From IMG/VR virus record IMGVR_UViG_3300032893_000005, positions 1 to 64,000 of that record: a DNA stretch of 64,000 nucleotides. The stretch is one strand, 5' to 3'. Below the pieces are notes generated by a model that worked only from the letters and a program-made list of their open reading frames with translations, ran no database searches and was not told the origin of the DNA. A program made the position numbers and the translations under genes. Below, one piece after another: positions 9,141 through 16,994 of the stretch (its first letter is position 1; each line of letters opens with the position of its first letter). The DNA comes from a virus.

Positions 9141-9548
9141 CTAACACTGAAAGGGTGACTGAGGAGCGACGTTCACGACGTTGCGTGCGATCGCCTGCAT
9201 GACGCTTGCGCCCTGAACGAGCTTGATGCCAAGGTTCACACCTGCCATCTTCATGGTATCGGCAGAGGTAAGGCTCACAGACCAGATCGACGGGTCGCCC
9301 GCGATCGGCTGCGATCCGACCTTCGAGAAGGCGTTGGCGTCGTTGTTCGAGAAGAAGTTGACGGTGAGGGCCGCGCCAGCGGCGGGCATGTAGCGGGAGT
9401 AGACGTTTGCGGGGCCGAGCGGCTGATCGAGGTCGACGAGCTGCATCCAGATCTGGCCGGTGTCGCCCGCGAAGAACGCAGCCTGGTTGAGGTACTTGAG
9501 CTGGTTCAGAGTAGAGTTTGGGTCGAGGATTGCGATGCCTAGTCTCAT
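9141..9548 (-). CDS. Hypothetical virion-associated protein
   Basis: A 135-residue protein of mixed, beta-rich appearance (for example QIWMQLVDLDQPLG and SIWSVSLTSADT), without signal peptide or charged clusters. It lies 8 bases from the next structural gene and ends one base before the coiled-coil gene at 9549 begins its stop. The context suggests a minor virion protein. I recognise no family. Confidence 0.65.
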   Translation of the reverse strand: MRLGIAILDPNSTLNQLKYLNQAAFFAGDTGQIWMQLVDLDQPLGPANVYSRYMPAAGAALTVNFFSNNDANAFSKVGSQPIAGDPSIWSVSLTSADTMKMAGVNLGIKLVQGASVMQAIARNVVNVAPQSPFQC

Positions 9549-9890
9549 TTAAATCTTCCCCATCAGCATTCTTACGAGCTGTGCGATGTAGTACATCGCT
9601 GCGGGAAACGCGACGAGCGCGATCATGATCTTACCGAGGAAGTTGACGTTGTTGACGTGCTTCTGAATCGGCGCGATCTTCCCTTCCAGCTCTTGCTTGA
9701 TCAACTCGTTCTGCTCTCGCGCTAGCCGCACTGACTCCATGTGCTGCCTTAAGTTCTCTTCCTGGACGGCCAGGATCTTGTTTACCGACTTCATCTCACC
9801 CTTCAGTTCACTCACGTCAGCCCCTATGAGGCCTACCTTGGTGTCTAGGGAGGCAATCTGGGCGATTGTCTTGGAGTCTCTTGGAGGCAT
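9549..9890 (-). CDS. Coiled-coil protein with C-terminal membrane segment
   Basis: A 113-residue protein. Residues 10-75 form heptad-rich charged helix suited to a coiled coil (LDTKVGLIGADVSELKG, then a Glu/Arg-rich stretch). Residues 83-108 are a hydrophobic membrane span ending in a basic tail. This layout, helix first and one C-terminal anchor, resembles XhlA-type or holin-associated membrane proteins, and a lysis or membrane-tether role is plausible but unproven. The upstream 58 bases lead to motif copy 2. Confidence 0.65.
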   Translation of the reverse strand: MPPRDSKTIAQIASLDTKVGLIGADVSELKGEMKSVNKILAVQEENLRQHMESVRLAREQNELIKQELEGKIAPIQKHVNNVNFLGKIMIALVAFPAAMYYIAQLVRMLMGKI

Positions 9891-9947
9891 TGCGTTATCC
9901 TGGAAAGGTCGTTAAAGGCGAAAGAATGGCGCTGTGCACGATTGAGG

Positions 9948-9966
9948 ATTAAGATCTTGAGCTAAA
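9948..9966 (-). promoter_or_regulatory. TTTA-N7-ATCTTAAT motif, copy 2
   Basis: On the minus strand: TTTA, GCTCAAG, ATCTTAAT, preceded by TTAAGGG as in copy 4. It lies in the gap between the gene ending at 9970 and the coiled-coil gene starting at 9890, 57 bases before that ATG. Of the five copies this one leaves the most normal 5' leader. Confidence 0.5.
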
Positions 9967-9969
9967 CCC

Positions 9970-10146
9970 TTAAAACGACTCGCAATAAGCGACAAAGTCC
10001 AGGTCAAAGAGGTGCCAGTGCTTCTGCACCAGTCGCGCTGCCTCGCGCTCAGAGCCCAGGTCCAGTAATGACCTCATCCGCTTAAGACGGTTCCGGTAAG
10101 TTGTGAACTTACTGATTTTATTGACGATTTTGGGAAACTGTCGCAT
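9970..10146 (-). CDS. Small basic hypothetical protein
   Basis: About 58 residues from the ATG at 10146; an upstream in-frame start at 10179 would make 69. A strong GGAGGGAG ribosome site lies about 12 bases before the shorter start and would be internal to the longer one, so I prefer the shorter. The product is rich in Arg and Lys with a FTTYRNRLKRMR helix. No family recognised. Confidence 0.5.
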   Translation of the reverse strand: MRQFPKIVNKISKFTTYRNRLKRMRSLLDLGSEREAARLVQKHWHLFDLDFVAYCESF

Positions 10147-10312
10147 TGTCCATCTTGTCTCCCTCCAAGTTGTGGTCAAGTATAAGTACGCCCTACTCGT
10201 TCAAGGTAGGTATTTGCTGCACGGCGGCTCGTTTCTGCAGCCTCGCTGTACCGTTCCTGCGGAGACCCCTAACTTGATCTCACCACGCACTCATACAGAC
10301 CTAGGTCAGTAT

Positions 10313-10771
10313 CTACCGGCCCGGCGGAGGTGTCAAGCCTACTCTTGAATCAAACCCATTCATGTAGTAGCCGTACATGAAAGCCTTGGACTGCGCGTCA
10401 CCGTTGTAGTACCCGCTGAATTTCACTCCAGGGAACCACGTCGCACAGAGCTTCTTTGCTACCTTGTCTGTGTACGCCTCTGCGCGGTAAGCGTAGGCGA
10501 TCCTCCACTCCAGCGACATCTTTTCGACCTTACTCCAGGCCCTTGAGTTCGGCCCGGCGTGATAGATGGGGTACTTTCCGTCTATCTGGTTGACGTGATG
10601 GCCGAGTTCGTGGCAGAAGGTTGAGATGAAGTAGGCCTTAGACCCGCCAGTTCCCACTCGGATGCGCCCGTCGAGTTCGGCGGTCCCTGTCATACCCTCT
10701 TCAAAGATTACGCGAGCGCCGTACAGCTTCGCGATGGAGACCATGTAGTTCTTGAGCTTCCTGTGCGTCAT
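10313..10771 (-). CDS. HExxH zinc metalloprotease-like protein
   Basis: The reading frame opens at 10909, but I place the start at the ATG at 10771, giving 152 residues. A TTGCAA-18-TATCCT promoter ends exactly seven bases before this ATG, and the upstream 46 codons run antisense to the tRNA-like RNA. The protein has a clear zinc site (STFCHELGHHVNQ) followed by an EAYTDKVAKK helix whose Glu could be the third ligand. Such short zincins occur in phages as peptidoglycan or protein-cleaving enzymes; the substrate is unknown. If the promoter call is right the message is leaderless. Confidence 0.75.
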   Translation of the reverse strand: MTHRKLKNYMVSIAKLYGARVIFEEGMTGTAELDGRIRVGTGGSKAYFISTFCHELGHHVNQIDGKYPIYHAGPNSRAWSKVEKMSLEWRIAYAYRAEAYTDKVAKKLCATWFPGVKFSGYYNGDAQSKAFMYGYYMNGFDSRVGLTPPPGR

Positions 10772-10778
10772 CTGTCTC

Positions 10779-10808
10779 AGGATAGCACAATACGTCAAAA
10801 ATTTGCAA
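10779..10808 (-). promoter_or_regulatory. Leftward sigma-70-type promoter for the metalloprotease
   Basis: Minus strand: -35 TTGCAA (10808-10803), 18-base spacer, -10 TATCCT (10784-10779). The hexamer ends seven bases before the ATG at 10771, so transcription would begin at or next to the start codon. The TTGCAA is self-complementary and is shared with the rightward promoter. Confidence 0.6.
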
Positions 10809-10832
10809 TACCTTACCGCGTTGTGATATATT
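10803..10832 (+). promoter_or_regulatory. Rightward extended -10 promoter for the tRNA-like RNA
   Basis: Plus strand: -35 TTGCAA (10803-10808), 18-base spacer, -10 TATATT (10827-10832) preceded by TG one base upstream, an extended -10. The predicted start at about 10839-10841 coincides with the first base of the acceptor stem of the RNA at 10841. Confidence 0.65.
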
Positions 10833-10840
10833 CTGGCTGT

Positions 10841-10960
10841 GCCTCTGAGACCTTTACTAGGCTGGTAGTAGGGCCTAGCTTGGATGAACGACTGCAGTCG
10901 GGCATTCATTACGTGGCAGGCCAGCCGCGTTGGATGCGGGTTCGACTCCCGCCAGGGGCG
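10841..10960 (+). ncRNA. tRNA-like RNA with enlarged core, about 120 nt
   Basis: The ends form a seven-pair acceptor stem: GCCTCTG (10841-10847) with CAGGGGC (10953-10959), one G-U pair. Directly inside the 3' strand lies a perfect T-arm, GCGGG-TTCGACT-CCCGC (10936-10952). The interior of 88 nt holds hairpins CTAGGC/GCCTAG (10857-10878), ATGAA/TTCAT (10884-10909) and ACGTGGC/GCCGCGT (10911-10930), instead of normal D and anticodon arms. CCA is not encoded. From memory, the stretch GGATGCGGGTTCGACTCCCG resembles the 3' tRNA-like domain of bacterial tmRNA. A well-placed extended -10 promoter supports a real transcript. It is not a standard tRNA: position 8 is not U and no five-pair, seven-loop anticodon arm is evident. 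Confidence 0.55.
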
Positions 10961-10980
10961 GCCTTTTCAATGGAGGAAGT

Positions 10981-11244
10981 ATGGACCTAAAGACAGCGTT
11001 CTTCGTACTCATGATCGCACTTGCCTACGCGCACCTCGCCTTCGCGGACGCCAACGACTACACCGTCGACTTTCCTACCAGTGACGCCAACCATAAAGAG
11101 TCTGTCTTGATCATCTGCAACATGAAGACGAACGTCTGCACGAAGGAAGTTTACAAGAACGACGAACTCGTGCATAAGACGTATGACAAGACCAAGGCCA
11201 CTAAAGCGCTGGAGAGGATTGAAGATGTACAGAACAATGAGTGA
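10981..11244 (+). CDS. Small secreted hypothetical protein
   Basis: 87 residues from the ATG at 10981, behind TGGAGGAAG. Residues 1-22 are a signal peptide (charged start, hydrophobic core, then an AFA-like cleavage site). The mature part has two Cys (IICNMKTNVC) that could form a disulfide in the periplasm. The frame runs upstream through the tRNA-like RNA, but the ribosome site fixes the start. It may be co-transcribed with that RNA. Function unknown. Confidence 0.7.
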   Translation: MDLKTAFFVLMIALAYAHLAFADANDYTVDFPTSDANHKESVLIICNMKTNVCTKEVYKNDELVHKTYDKTKATKALERIEDVQNNE

Positions 11245-11467
11245 GAGTAAGGCTCTAGGAGAGGTGTCTGCCAAGGTCAGAAACCTGATCTTGGAGTTAC
11301 CGGAGCCGAGCATGATGTCCAAGGAGGAAGAAGGGTACTTGAAGCAGGCCGTGACCGGCGTGCTGGCAGTCCTTGAGTCGCGCGGGACAATCCGCCGTGG
11401 CTTTGAGTTCAACATCAACTTCGTCCATATGGGCGTCGACTTCACACATCCCGATGATAGAGCCTAA
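11225..11467 (+). CDS. Hypothetical protein
   Basis: About 80 residues from the ATG at 11225, overlapping the end of the secreted protein gene by 20 bases. An upstream in-frame start at 11183 looks less likely because it lies deeper in that gene. The sequence is a Glu-rich helical N-terminus followed by a short beta-like FEFNINFVHMG segment. No family recognised; it overlaps the PcfJ-like gene start by 14 bases, suggesting coupled translation. Confidence 0.6.
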   Translation: MYRTMSESKALGEVSAKVRNLILELPEPSMMSKEEEGYLKQAVTGVLAVLESRGTIRRGFEFNINFVHMGVDFTHPDDRA

Positions 11468-13589
11468 CTGGAAGTTCGCCAAGAATGGGACGAAGTACTG
11501 GACGTGGCTCGTCGCCCAAGACGATCCGAACATGACTTACCAGGTCACCAGGCTCTCGTTCTTCAAGACCGCAAACAAGGTAACGCTTCGCGCCAAGGTA
11601 GCGTCTCACAAGTACGTGTCGTCTCGAGTAAAGGAGACCAAGACTCGCGAGATGAACATCATGTCGTTCTACCTTCGCAAGGGTAAGACGCTCGAGGTCT
11701 ACCGCCGGAAGAACATAGGCTTCCCGCACATCTTGTCCGAGAAGAAGATGAAGTTCAACAACATCTCGAACGAGCTTCAGTCGCACATAGGCCAGATCGC
11801 CAGCCTCGTCAAGTACTCGGGCAAGATCAACAAGATGTTCCATACGCACAAGGTGACTGACTATGCACTTCAGATCTGGTTCTGCCGCTACCTCGAGGCC
11901 GCGCTCAAGGACCTGATGAAGGACAACGGCATCGAGTACAATGTTCCGGATGAAGACTACGACCCGCACCTTCGCTTCGCAGCCAGCATCATCGAGTACC
12001 GCTACCCGATCATCAAGACGCTCAGGCAGGACTGGATCAAGTATCACAGGTCACAGATAGTACCAGGGATCATAGATAAAGCGACGTCGGTAAACAGGGA
12101 GACTGGCCTTGGCAATCCAGAAGTCAAGAAGATCATCCCGTCGTACCGCTTCCACCTAGGACACATAAGACCGATCGTGCTGAAGGAGCTTGCGAAGTGC
12201 AAGGACATCAAGGATGTCGTACGCCGGTTCACAGGGAACGAGGGAAAGCTCTCAACCAAGTCTGTCTTTCAGTGCTTCTACGCCACGATGCACGACTTCT
12301 ACAGCGAAGACCAGTACCGGTCGAACAACCTGTCGGGCAAAGTTCGCGCTCACGAAGTTAGGGAGAAGTACTCAGGAAACGTCTACATGACGATCACCGG
12401 CGGCATCGACGTCAACCTCCTCCTCATGGCGCTCTCGCTCAAGGGCATCCTAACGACCGATCACATGAACAACGTGCTAGGTAACTACCTCTTATCGAAG
12501 CAGTCTGCAGGCTTCCGAGGGTCGAGCAGCTTCTCGAGCGGGATCTACTCACTGCTGGTGGACGCTGCGAAGGACAACCTGTACGACCCGCGTGACGTCG
12601 CCTACAAGTACGCGTTCGAGAACGACCGATCGTGCATAGTTGCGTGGAGGAAATCCCTCAAGAAGTTCCGTAAGGACGACAAGATCGTCATGACCAGGGT
12701 GCGGGAGTTCATAAAGCTGCTTGGTAACTCAAAGAAGATAGCTGACCTCGTCAACGATGACAGCCTCTCGTTCTTCAACGACACGTTCAAGCAATGGTGG
12801 GTCGCAAACGGCAAGATCGCGATGCCGGACAAGATCAAGAGCCTTCGCGAACTGCATGACTACATTGCAAAGGAGTACAGGAAGCTCACGTCGAAGGACT
12901 TCGACCTCGGCCTGATGGAAGTCGACTGGGTGAAGCCCCTGCACGGACTTGAGTTCTCAGACATCAGGACCAAGCGCCACTACATGATCCAGATTCCTCA
13001 GTCGAACTTCGACATCGTCGAGTGGGGCCAGCAGATGAACAACTGCATCGGCGGTTACGGTACCCGCGTCCGCGATGGTAATGGGAAGCAAGTCCTACTT
13101 GCCGTCTGGGTCGCCGGTAAGATGAAGTACAACCTCGAGATCTACGACAAGCAGGTGAAGCAGTTCTACGGCAAGGGGAACTCGACAGCCGACAGGGACG
13201 ACAAGGAAGTCTTCATGGCTTCGTTCAAGTTCCTGAAGGACTACGACGGTATGTTCCGGTACGAGATCCAGGCAGTTCAGGAAGACATCGCGCGGGCTCT
13301 TCAGCTCCCGCCAGGTGATCTACTTGCTAACCCTGAGTACGGCATCGCGGCTCAACGACGCGAAGAAGATCACTACCTTGACGCTATGAGATACGCCATG
13401 GCTCAACCGCAGCAGGTCGTGGTGCCTCCGCCTCCAGGCATCGAGGGAGAGCCTGAAGTGGTCAACATCGAATTGCCGCAGGTCGAGCCGGTCAGGTATC
13501 AGCTCTACAGAGCGCGGGCTGGCGGCGATGATAACGGTGTCAGAGTAAACTGGGACTTATGGGAACAAGAACAAGCCGAGGAGGGCTGA
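11454..13589 (+). CDS. PcfJ-like domain protein
   Basis: I use the ATG at 11454 (MIEPNWKFAKNG), giving 711 residues; the longer frame from 11373 runs over the preceding gene. Near residue 510 is the PcfJ-like core: a QQMNNCIGGY motif, a VRDGNGKQVLLAVW strand, NLEIYDKQVKQFYGKGN and so on. PcfJ-like proteins were first noted on conjugative plasmids and are found in many phages; their biochemical role is not settled. The N-terminal 450 residues are basic and of unknown fold, and the last 60 are Pro- and Val-rich, likely a flexible tail. The gene is flanked by small unknown genes on the same strand. Confidence 0.8.
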   Translation: MIEPNWKFAKNGTKYWTWLVAQDDPNMTYQVTRLSFFKTANKVTLRAKVASHKYVSSRVKETKTREMNIMSFYLRKGKTLEVYRRKNIGFPHILSEKKMKFNNISNELQSHIGQIASLVKYSGKINKMFHTHKVTDYALQIWFCRYLEAALKDLMKDNGIEYNVPDEDYDPHLRFAASIIEYRYPIIKTLRQDWIKYHRSQIVPGIIDKATSVNRETGLGNPEVKKIIPSYRFHLGHIRPIVLKELAKCKDIKDVVRRFTGNEGKLSTKSVFQCFYATMHDFYSEDQYRSNNLSGKVRAHEVREKYSGNVYMTITGGIDVNLLLMALSLKGILTTDHMNNVLGNYLLSKQSAGFRGSSSFSSGIYSLLVDAAKDNLYDPRDVAYKYAFENDRSCIVAWRKSLKKFRKDDKIVMTRVREFIKLLGNSKKIADLVNDDSLSFFNDTFKQWWVANGKIAMPDKIKSLRELHDYIAKEYRKLTSKDFDLGLMEVDWVKPLHGLEFSDIRTKRHYMIQIPQSNFDIVEWGQQMNNCIGGYGTRVRDGNGKQVLLAVWVAGKMKYNLEIYDKQVKQFYGKGNSTADRDDKEVFMASFKFLKDYDGMFRYEIQAVQEDIARALQLPPGDLLANPEYGIAAQRREEDHYLDAMRYAMAQPQQVVVPPPPGIEGEPEVVNIELPQVEPVRYQLYRARAGGDDNGVRVNWDLWEQEQAEEG

Positions 13590-13590
13590 C

Positions 13591-13941
13591 ATGACAGACA
13601 AGGAAAAACTTCTGAACTTGGACAGTACGATCGCGTCACTCAGAGAGATACGGGCTGAGCTGAAGAAGAAGATCGACAAGGCGCCGAAGGATATGATGGA
13701 CGAGCTGGAAGACATCGTAGGTGACTTCCTGAACCGCAACGAGAAGGCGGTCATTACCAGGATCTTCGTCCCAGCACACAAGGCCGAGAAGTGGCTCGTC
13801 GACAGGATCGAAGCAACAAAGAAAGATCCAGAAGCGGGTATGTTCGCCGGACTCACCGGTGTCGTACTTCACAACGGCGGTCAGTTCTACGCAACCACTT
13901 GGGGAGGCGACAGCTACCGGCTCCTCGTCGAGTACCCTTAA
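13591..13941 (+). CDS. Hypothetical protein with N-terminal coiled coil
   Basis: A 116-residue protein starting two bases after the stop of the PcfJ-like gene, with an AGGAGGGCTGAC ribosome site in the preceding frame. Residues 1-40 are Leu/Lys/Glu-rich heptads, and the rest is mixed alpha-beta (VVLHNGGQFYATTWGGD). No family recognised. It is the last plus-strand gene before a terminator and converges on the capsid gene. Confidence 0.65.
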   Translation: MTDKEKLLNLDSTIASLREIRAELKKKIDKAPKDMMDELEDIVGDFLNRNEKAVITRIFVPAHKAEKWLVDRIEATKKDPEAGMFAGLTGVVLHNGGQFYATTWGGDSYRLLVEYP

Positions 13942-13972
13942 AAACAAAAAACCCAGGCTTGCGGCCTGGGTT
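13941..13972 (-). terminator. Intrinsic terminator after the major capsid gene
   Basis: AACCCAGG (13950-13957) pairs with CCTGGGTT (13965-13972) around a seven-base loop. Read leftward the hairpin is followed by a T-rich run, the complement of AAAAACAAAAA at 13940-13950. The T-run direction shows that it stops minus-strand transcription from the capsid operon. On the plus strand it lacks a downstream T-run but may still act weakly. Confidence 0.8.
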
Positions 13973-14002
13973 CTGTCAGCGTGAGCTGTTTGAGGGGTAA
14001 CC

Positions 14003-15391
14003 TTACTGAGTAAGGTTGTCGACCAGCATGTTGAAGCGGGGAAGCTTCACGACAGCGGTACAGAACCGGAAGTATGCCTTCGGCATGGTCAAGTCTGTGC
14101 GAGCAAGCTCGTAGGACTTGAAGGGCGAGAGTTCGGAGATCTCCAAACCGCGCATGTCGAGGGCGAAGCCAGTCACGAAGCCGGGGACGCGGTTGTTGAG
14201 GTCGTTGAAGACCACAGCCGAGGAGCCCATAGCTTTTACGCGACCGATGTACTGGGTAGCGGTTCCGTTGGCCAGCGAGCGGTACACGTTGTAGTACAAC
14301 ACGCGGGGACCAGCGTTCGGAGTGATGGTCAGGTTGACCTGGTTACCGGTAGCGGCGATCGTAGCAGCGGGCGACAACGAGGCAGCGGGCGACTCACCGA
14401 CTTCGTTTACTGCAGTAGCGATGTACTGGTAAACTTCGCCAGCGTTGAAGCTGGTCGAGGCAGCGGCCTGAGCCGAAGCCAAGGAGGGAGCAGCGGGCGA
14501 ACCGACGAGGACGCGGGCCGGAGCGGTCTTACCAGACAAGAACCGGCTGGACTCGAGGCTGATGGCACCGCCAGCAACGAACTGTTCTTTGAGAGTCGCG
14601 CCAGTGGCGTGCTGGGGAGAACCAGCCAAGAAGATGCGTTCCTTGTTGAACGCGATCTTGTTGTAAGCCGAGAGAGTCAAGGGGTCCAGGTAGATCTTCT
14701 CAGGAGCACCGTGGTTCATCTGCGTACGAGCGTACACATCTTCGATCGTGGTCTGAGTGAGCTGACCGTTCTGGTTCAACTGAACCGACTGGTTGGCACC
14801 GTACTCAGAGAACATCAAGTCCTTAGCGCTGTCGAGGTAGTCGCCGATGCGGATCTGGGGGTCCAGACCTTGCATGCCGGGTTCTTGCTCGGCCATCGCC
14901 AACGGGTTACCGTCGAAGGCACCGCTGTCGGAGTAAGCGGACTTACCACGGAACAGGTGGAACTCGATGTCACCGGCGATCTTTAAGGCTGCGTCAGCGT
15001 CAGCGCGATCTTCCGAGTTCACACCGTCAAAGGTCTGAACCAGAGTCGACTGGAGAGTAACCCGACGGATGTGGACGTAGTAGGCCATCGGAACCACTGC
15101 ACGAATGTACGTGCTGGTATGTTCTTGACCGACTGCACCTTCGTTAACGGCTGATCCGCCGAAAACACCGTAGTCGAGTTGACGGTTGAACTGAACAAGC
15201 GTCCCTTTAGCGGGAGTGGATTTGAAAATCCGTTGCAGCTTGATCATCTGATCTGTGAACGTAGCCACGTTCATGACCGGACTGAGGTCCTCCATCTGGA
15301 GGGCTGAACCTTGGGTGAGAGACGACGGTTGAGCATTATACCCACCGGCTTCAATCGTCTTTCTTAGTTCTTCAACTTGTTGTTGCAACAC
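14003..15391 (-). CDS. Major capsid protein
   Basis: A 462-residue protein starting with GTG at 15391 behind AGGAGAAAAAC. It lies directly downstream of the scaffold-like and protease genes, the usual order for head genes. The N-terminal segment AGGYNAQPSSLTQGSALQ is followed by a helical LSPVMNVATFTDQMIKLQRIFK region, typical of myovirus capsid subunits, where the first residues are often trimmed by the prohead protease. Residues 300-400 look like an inserted fibronectin III or Ig-like domain (YQYIATAVNEVGESP, then VLYYNVYRS), which may be exposed on the capsid. A terminator follows. Confidence 0.85.
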   Translation of the reverse strand: MLQQQVEELRKTIEAGGYNAQPSSLTQGSALQMEDLSPVMNVATFTDQMIKLQRIFKSTPAKGTLVQFNRQLDYGVFGGSAVNEGAVGQEHTSTYIRAVVPMAYYVHIRRVTLQSTLVQTFDGVNSEDRADADAALKIAGDIEFHLFRGKSAYSDSGAFDGNPLAMAEQEPGMQGLDPQIRIGDYLDSAKDLMFSEYGANQSVQLNQNGQLTQTTIEDVYARTQMNHGAPEKIYLDPLTLSAYNKIAFNKERIFLAGSPQHATGATLKEQFVAGGAISLESSRFLSGKTAPARVLVGSPAAPSLASAQAAASTSFNAGEVYQYIATAVNEVGESPAASLSPAATIAATGNQVNLTITPNAGPRVLYYNVYRSLANGTATQYIGRVKAMGSSAVVFNDLNNRVPGFVTGFALDMRGLEISELSPFKSYELARTDLTMPKAYFRFCTAVVKLPRFNMLVDNLTQ

Positions 15392-15408
15392 GTTTTTCTC
15401 CTTTTACC

Positions 15409-16434
15409 TTACTGAATCACTTTTAACAGTTCGGGTGAACGCTTTCCTGTGGCATAGAAGTCCAGGATTGCGTCATGTTCTTTCTTCGAGAAGGTAGCGA
15501 GCTTCTTGTTGTCAGAAGTCACATCCTTCAGCTTCTTCGTGATGTCCTCTTTGGACATCTTCTCGACTTCGGCCTTCTTCAAGGCCTCTTCGCCGCGATC
15601 AACGAACTGTACGTCAGTGATGCTGTTGGCAGCACGAACCTTCGGACGGTTGATCATGTGCGAGACGATGGCGGTCATGTCACCGAGAGCCTTCTTCAGC
15701 TCTTCGTTTTCCTTCTCGGCCTTCGTCATGCGCTCTTCAGCTTTAGCGAGCTTCTCGCCAACTTCCTTCTCAGCCATAGCCATTGCCATAGCGGGAGCAG
15801 GAGCTTGGGCGGGAGCGCCGGGAGCAGCGGGCGAACCTTGAGGAGCAGCGGCAGAACCCGAGGCAGAAGCCATGCGGGCTTCCATCTCAGCCTTCACCTT
15901 CTGGCTCAGCTCTTGAAGCATGTCGTCGTCCAACTGTTGAAGTTGGCTTTCGATGCTTTCCAGCTCAGCACCGGCGGCGGGAGCCGACTCGGACGGAGCG
16001 GGAGCAGATGCAGAGGGGTCGGCAGCGGGGCTCGAAGCAGAAGCCGAAGCTTCGGGAGCTTGCGACTCGTATCCAGAACCTGAAGAAGACTCGTCGTCTT
16101 TCTTCATGCTGGCCGAGCTGGACGAGCTTGAGGACTCTTCACGCTTGGCAACACTGGAACTCGAGCTGGACGAAGAAGACTCTTCACCCTTCTCAACAGA
16201 CTTGCCCTTGGCGTTGCCGGGGCTGTCAGAGTTCAGTTCTTTGCCAGGACGCGATTCAGAGATCGGTTTGGTCTTGTTCGAGGGCTGCGCAGAGTCTGCG
16301 TTCAGCTCCTTGCCAGGACGCGAGAGATCTGCTTTGTTCAGATCTGTGCCTTCCGGCTGAGTTTTCAGAAGTTTCTGGACTTCAGTACTAACTTCAGCGA
16401 GAAGAGCTTTAATGTCGACGTTTTCAACTGACAT
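15409..16434 (-). CDS. Prohead scaffold-like protein with Ser-rich tracts
   Basis: A 341-residue acidic protein between the capsid and protease genes. It carries a repeated SRPGKELN(A/S)DS unit near residues 39 and 63, two long serine runs each following Glu-rich lysine spacers, a Pro/Ala/Ser-rich centre, and a C-terminal coiled coil (EKLAKAEERMTKAEKENEEL). Position, charge and coiled coil fit a scaffold or core protein that is digested during maturation. The low-complexity tracts are unusual for a scaffold. No sequence motif proves the role. Confidence 0.65.
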   Translation of the reverse strand: MSVENVDIKALLAEVSTEVQKLLKTQPEGTDLNKADLSRPGKELNADSAQPSNKTKPISESRPGKELNSDSPGNAKGKSVEKGEESSSSSSSSSVAKREESSSSSSSASMKKDDESSSGSGYESQAPEASASASSPAADPSASAPAPSESAPAAGAELESIESQLQQLDDDMLQELSQKVKAEMEARMASASGSAAAPQGSPAAPGAPAQAPAPAMAMAMAEKEVGEKLAKAEERMTKAEKENEELKKALGDMTAIVSHMINRPKVRAANSITDVQFVDRGEEALKKAEVEKMSKEDITKKLKDVTSDNKKLATFSKKEHDAILDFYATGKRSPELLKVIQ

Positions 16435-16466
16435 GTTTCTCTTCCTTTCTTAAGGAGAAGTTAGGC

Positions 16467-16943
16467 TTACTGACCAGACAACGGCCACTGGATGTCGGGG
16501 CGGATCGTAGTAGCGAGCGAAGCAGAACCACCGACGGTGCCGTCAGAGTTCAACTGGCTCAAGGCCGGAGCGGTACCGTTCGGCAGAATCCAGCGCTCTT
16601 GCAACAGAGACATGCGGGAAACTTCGTTGTTCACGAACGATGCGTACTTCACGTCGACGATCGATGCGTTGGCATCGGCAGCAGCAGCTTCTTCCAAGAC
16701 TTGACACTTCAGGGGAGCCCAGATAGCTTGTGAGTTACCGACGCTGTCGGTGAAGTCAGAAGCGATCTTCAGGATCTTGACTGCCATAGCTTGATGCGAA
16801 GAGCCGAAGCTCACCAGCAAGCTGGCGCCAGAAGCATCATACTGAACAGAGATGGTCGCCGAAGGAATGAAGAGAGCGAGGCGCTCTTTCAGCTTCAACA
16901 GAAGCGTTGATTCTTTCGCGATTGATTGAGAGTTACTAGCCAT
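16467..16943 (-). CDS. Hypothetical head protein
   Basis: A 158-residue protein between the scaffold-like and protease genes. The N-terminal 65 residues resemble a small alpha-beta domain (LFIPSATISVQYDASG); the C-terminal part is Ala- and Ser-rich. Position suggests a decoration, head-completion or core protein, but I recognise no family. AAGGGAG precedes the ATG. Motif copy 3 lies about 50 bases upstream of the start. Confidence 0.65.
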   Translation of the reverse strand: MASNSQSIAKESTLLLKLKERLALFIPSATISVQYDASGASLLVSFGSSHQAMAVKILKIASDFTDSVGNSQAIWAPLKCQVLEEAAAADANASIVDVKYASFVNNEVSRMSLLQERWILPNGTAPALSQLNSDGTVGGSASLATTIRPDIQWPLSGQ

Positions 16944-16994
16944 TTGCGATCTCCCTTAAGGTTCACTTTGGACGCATTGCGTGACTGCTATATA

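Noticed and set aside
10181-10312. A promoter for the small gene at 10146 (TTGAAC with TATACT)
   Set aside because: The spacer is only 14 bases, too short for a sigma-70 promoter; nothing else clear is in this spacer.
10900-10960. An attachment site (attP) formed by the 3' half of a tRNA or tmRNA
   Set aside because: No integrase is seen in the window, the genes are those of a lytic phage, and a matching acceptor strand plus a promoter at the correct distance argue for a transcribed RNA.
10841-10960. A standard tRNA
   Set aside because: No U at position 8, no five-pair anticodon stem with seven-base loop, and the interior is about 47 bases too long.
15475-16391. Plus-strand open frames of 110-200 codons across the scaffold gene
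   Set aside because: They are antisense shadows of the Ser/Glu/Ala-rich codons and lack ribosome sites and protein-like composition.
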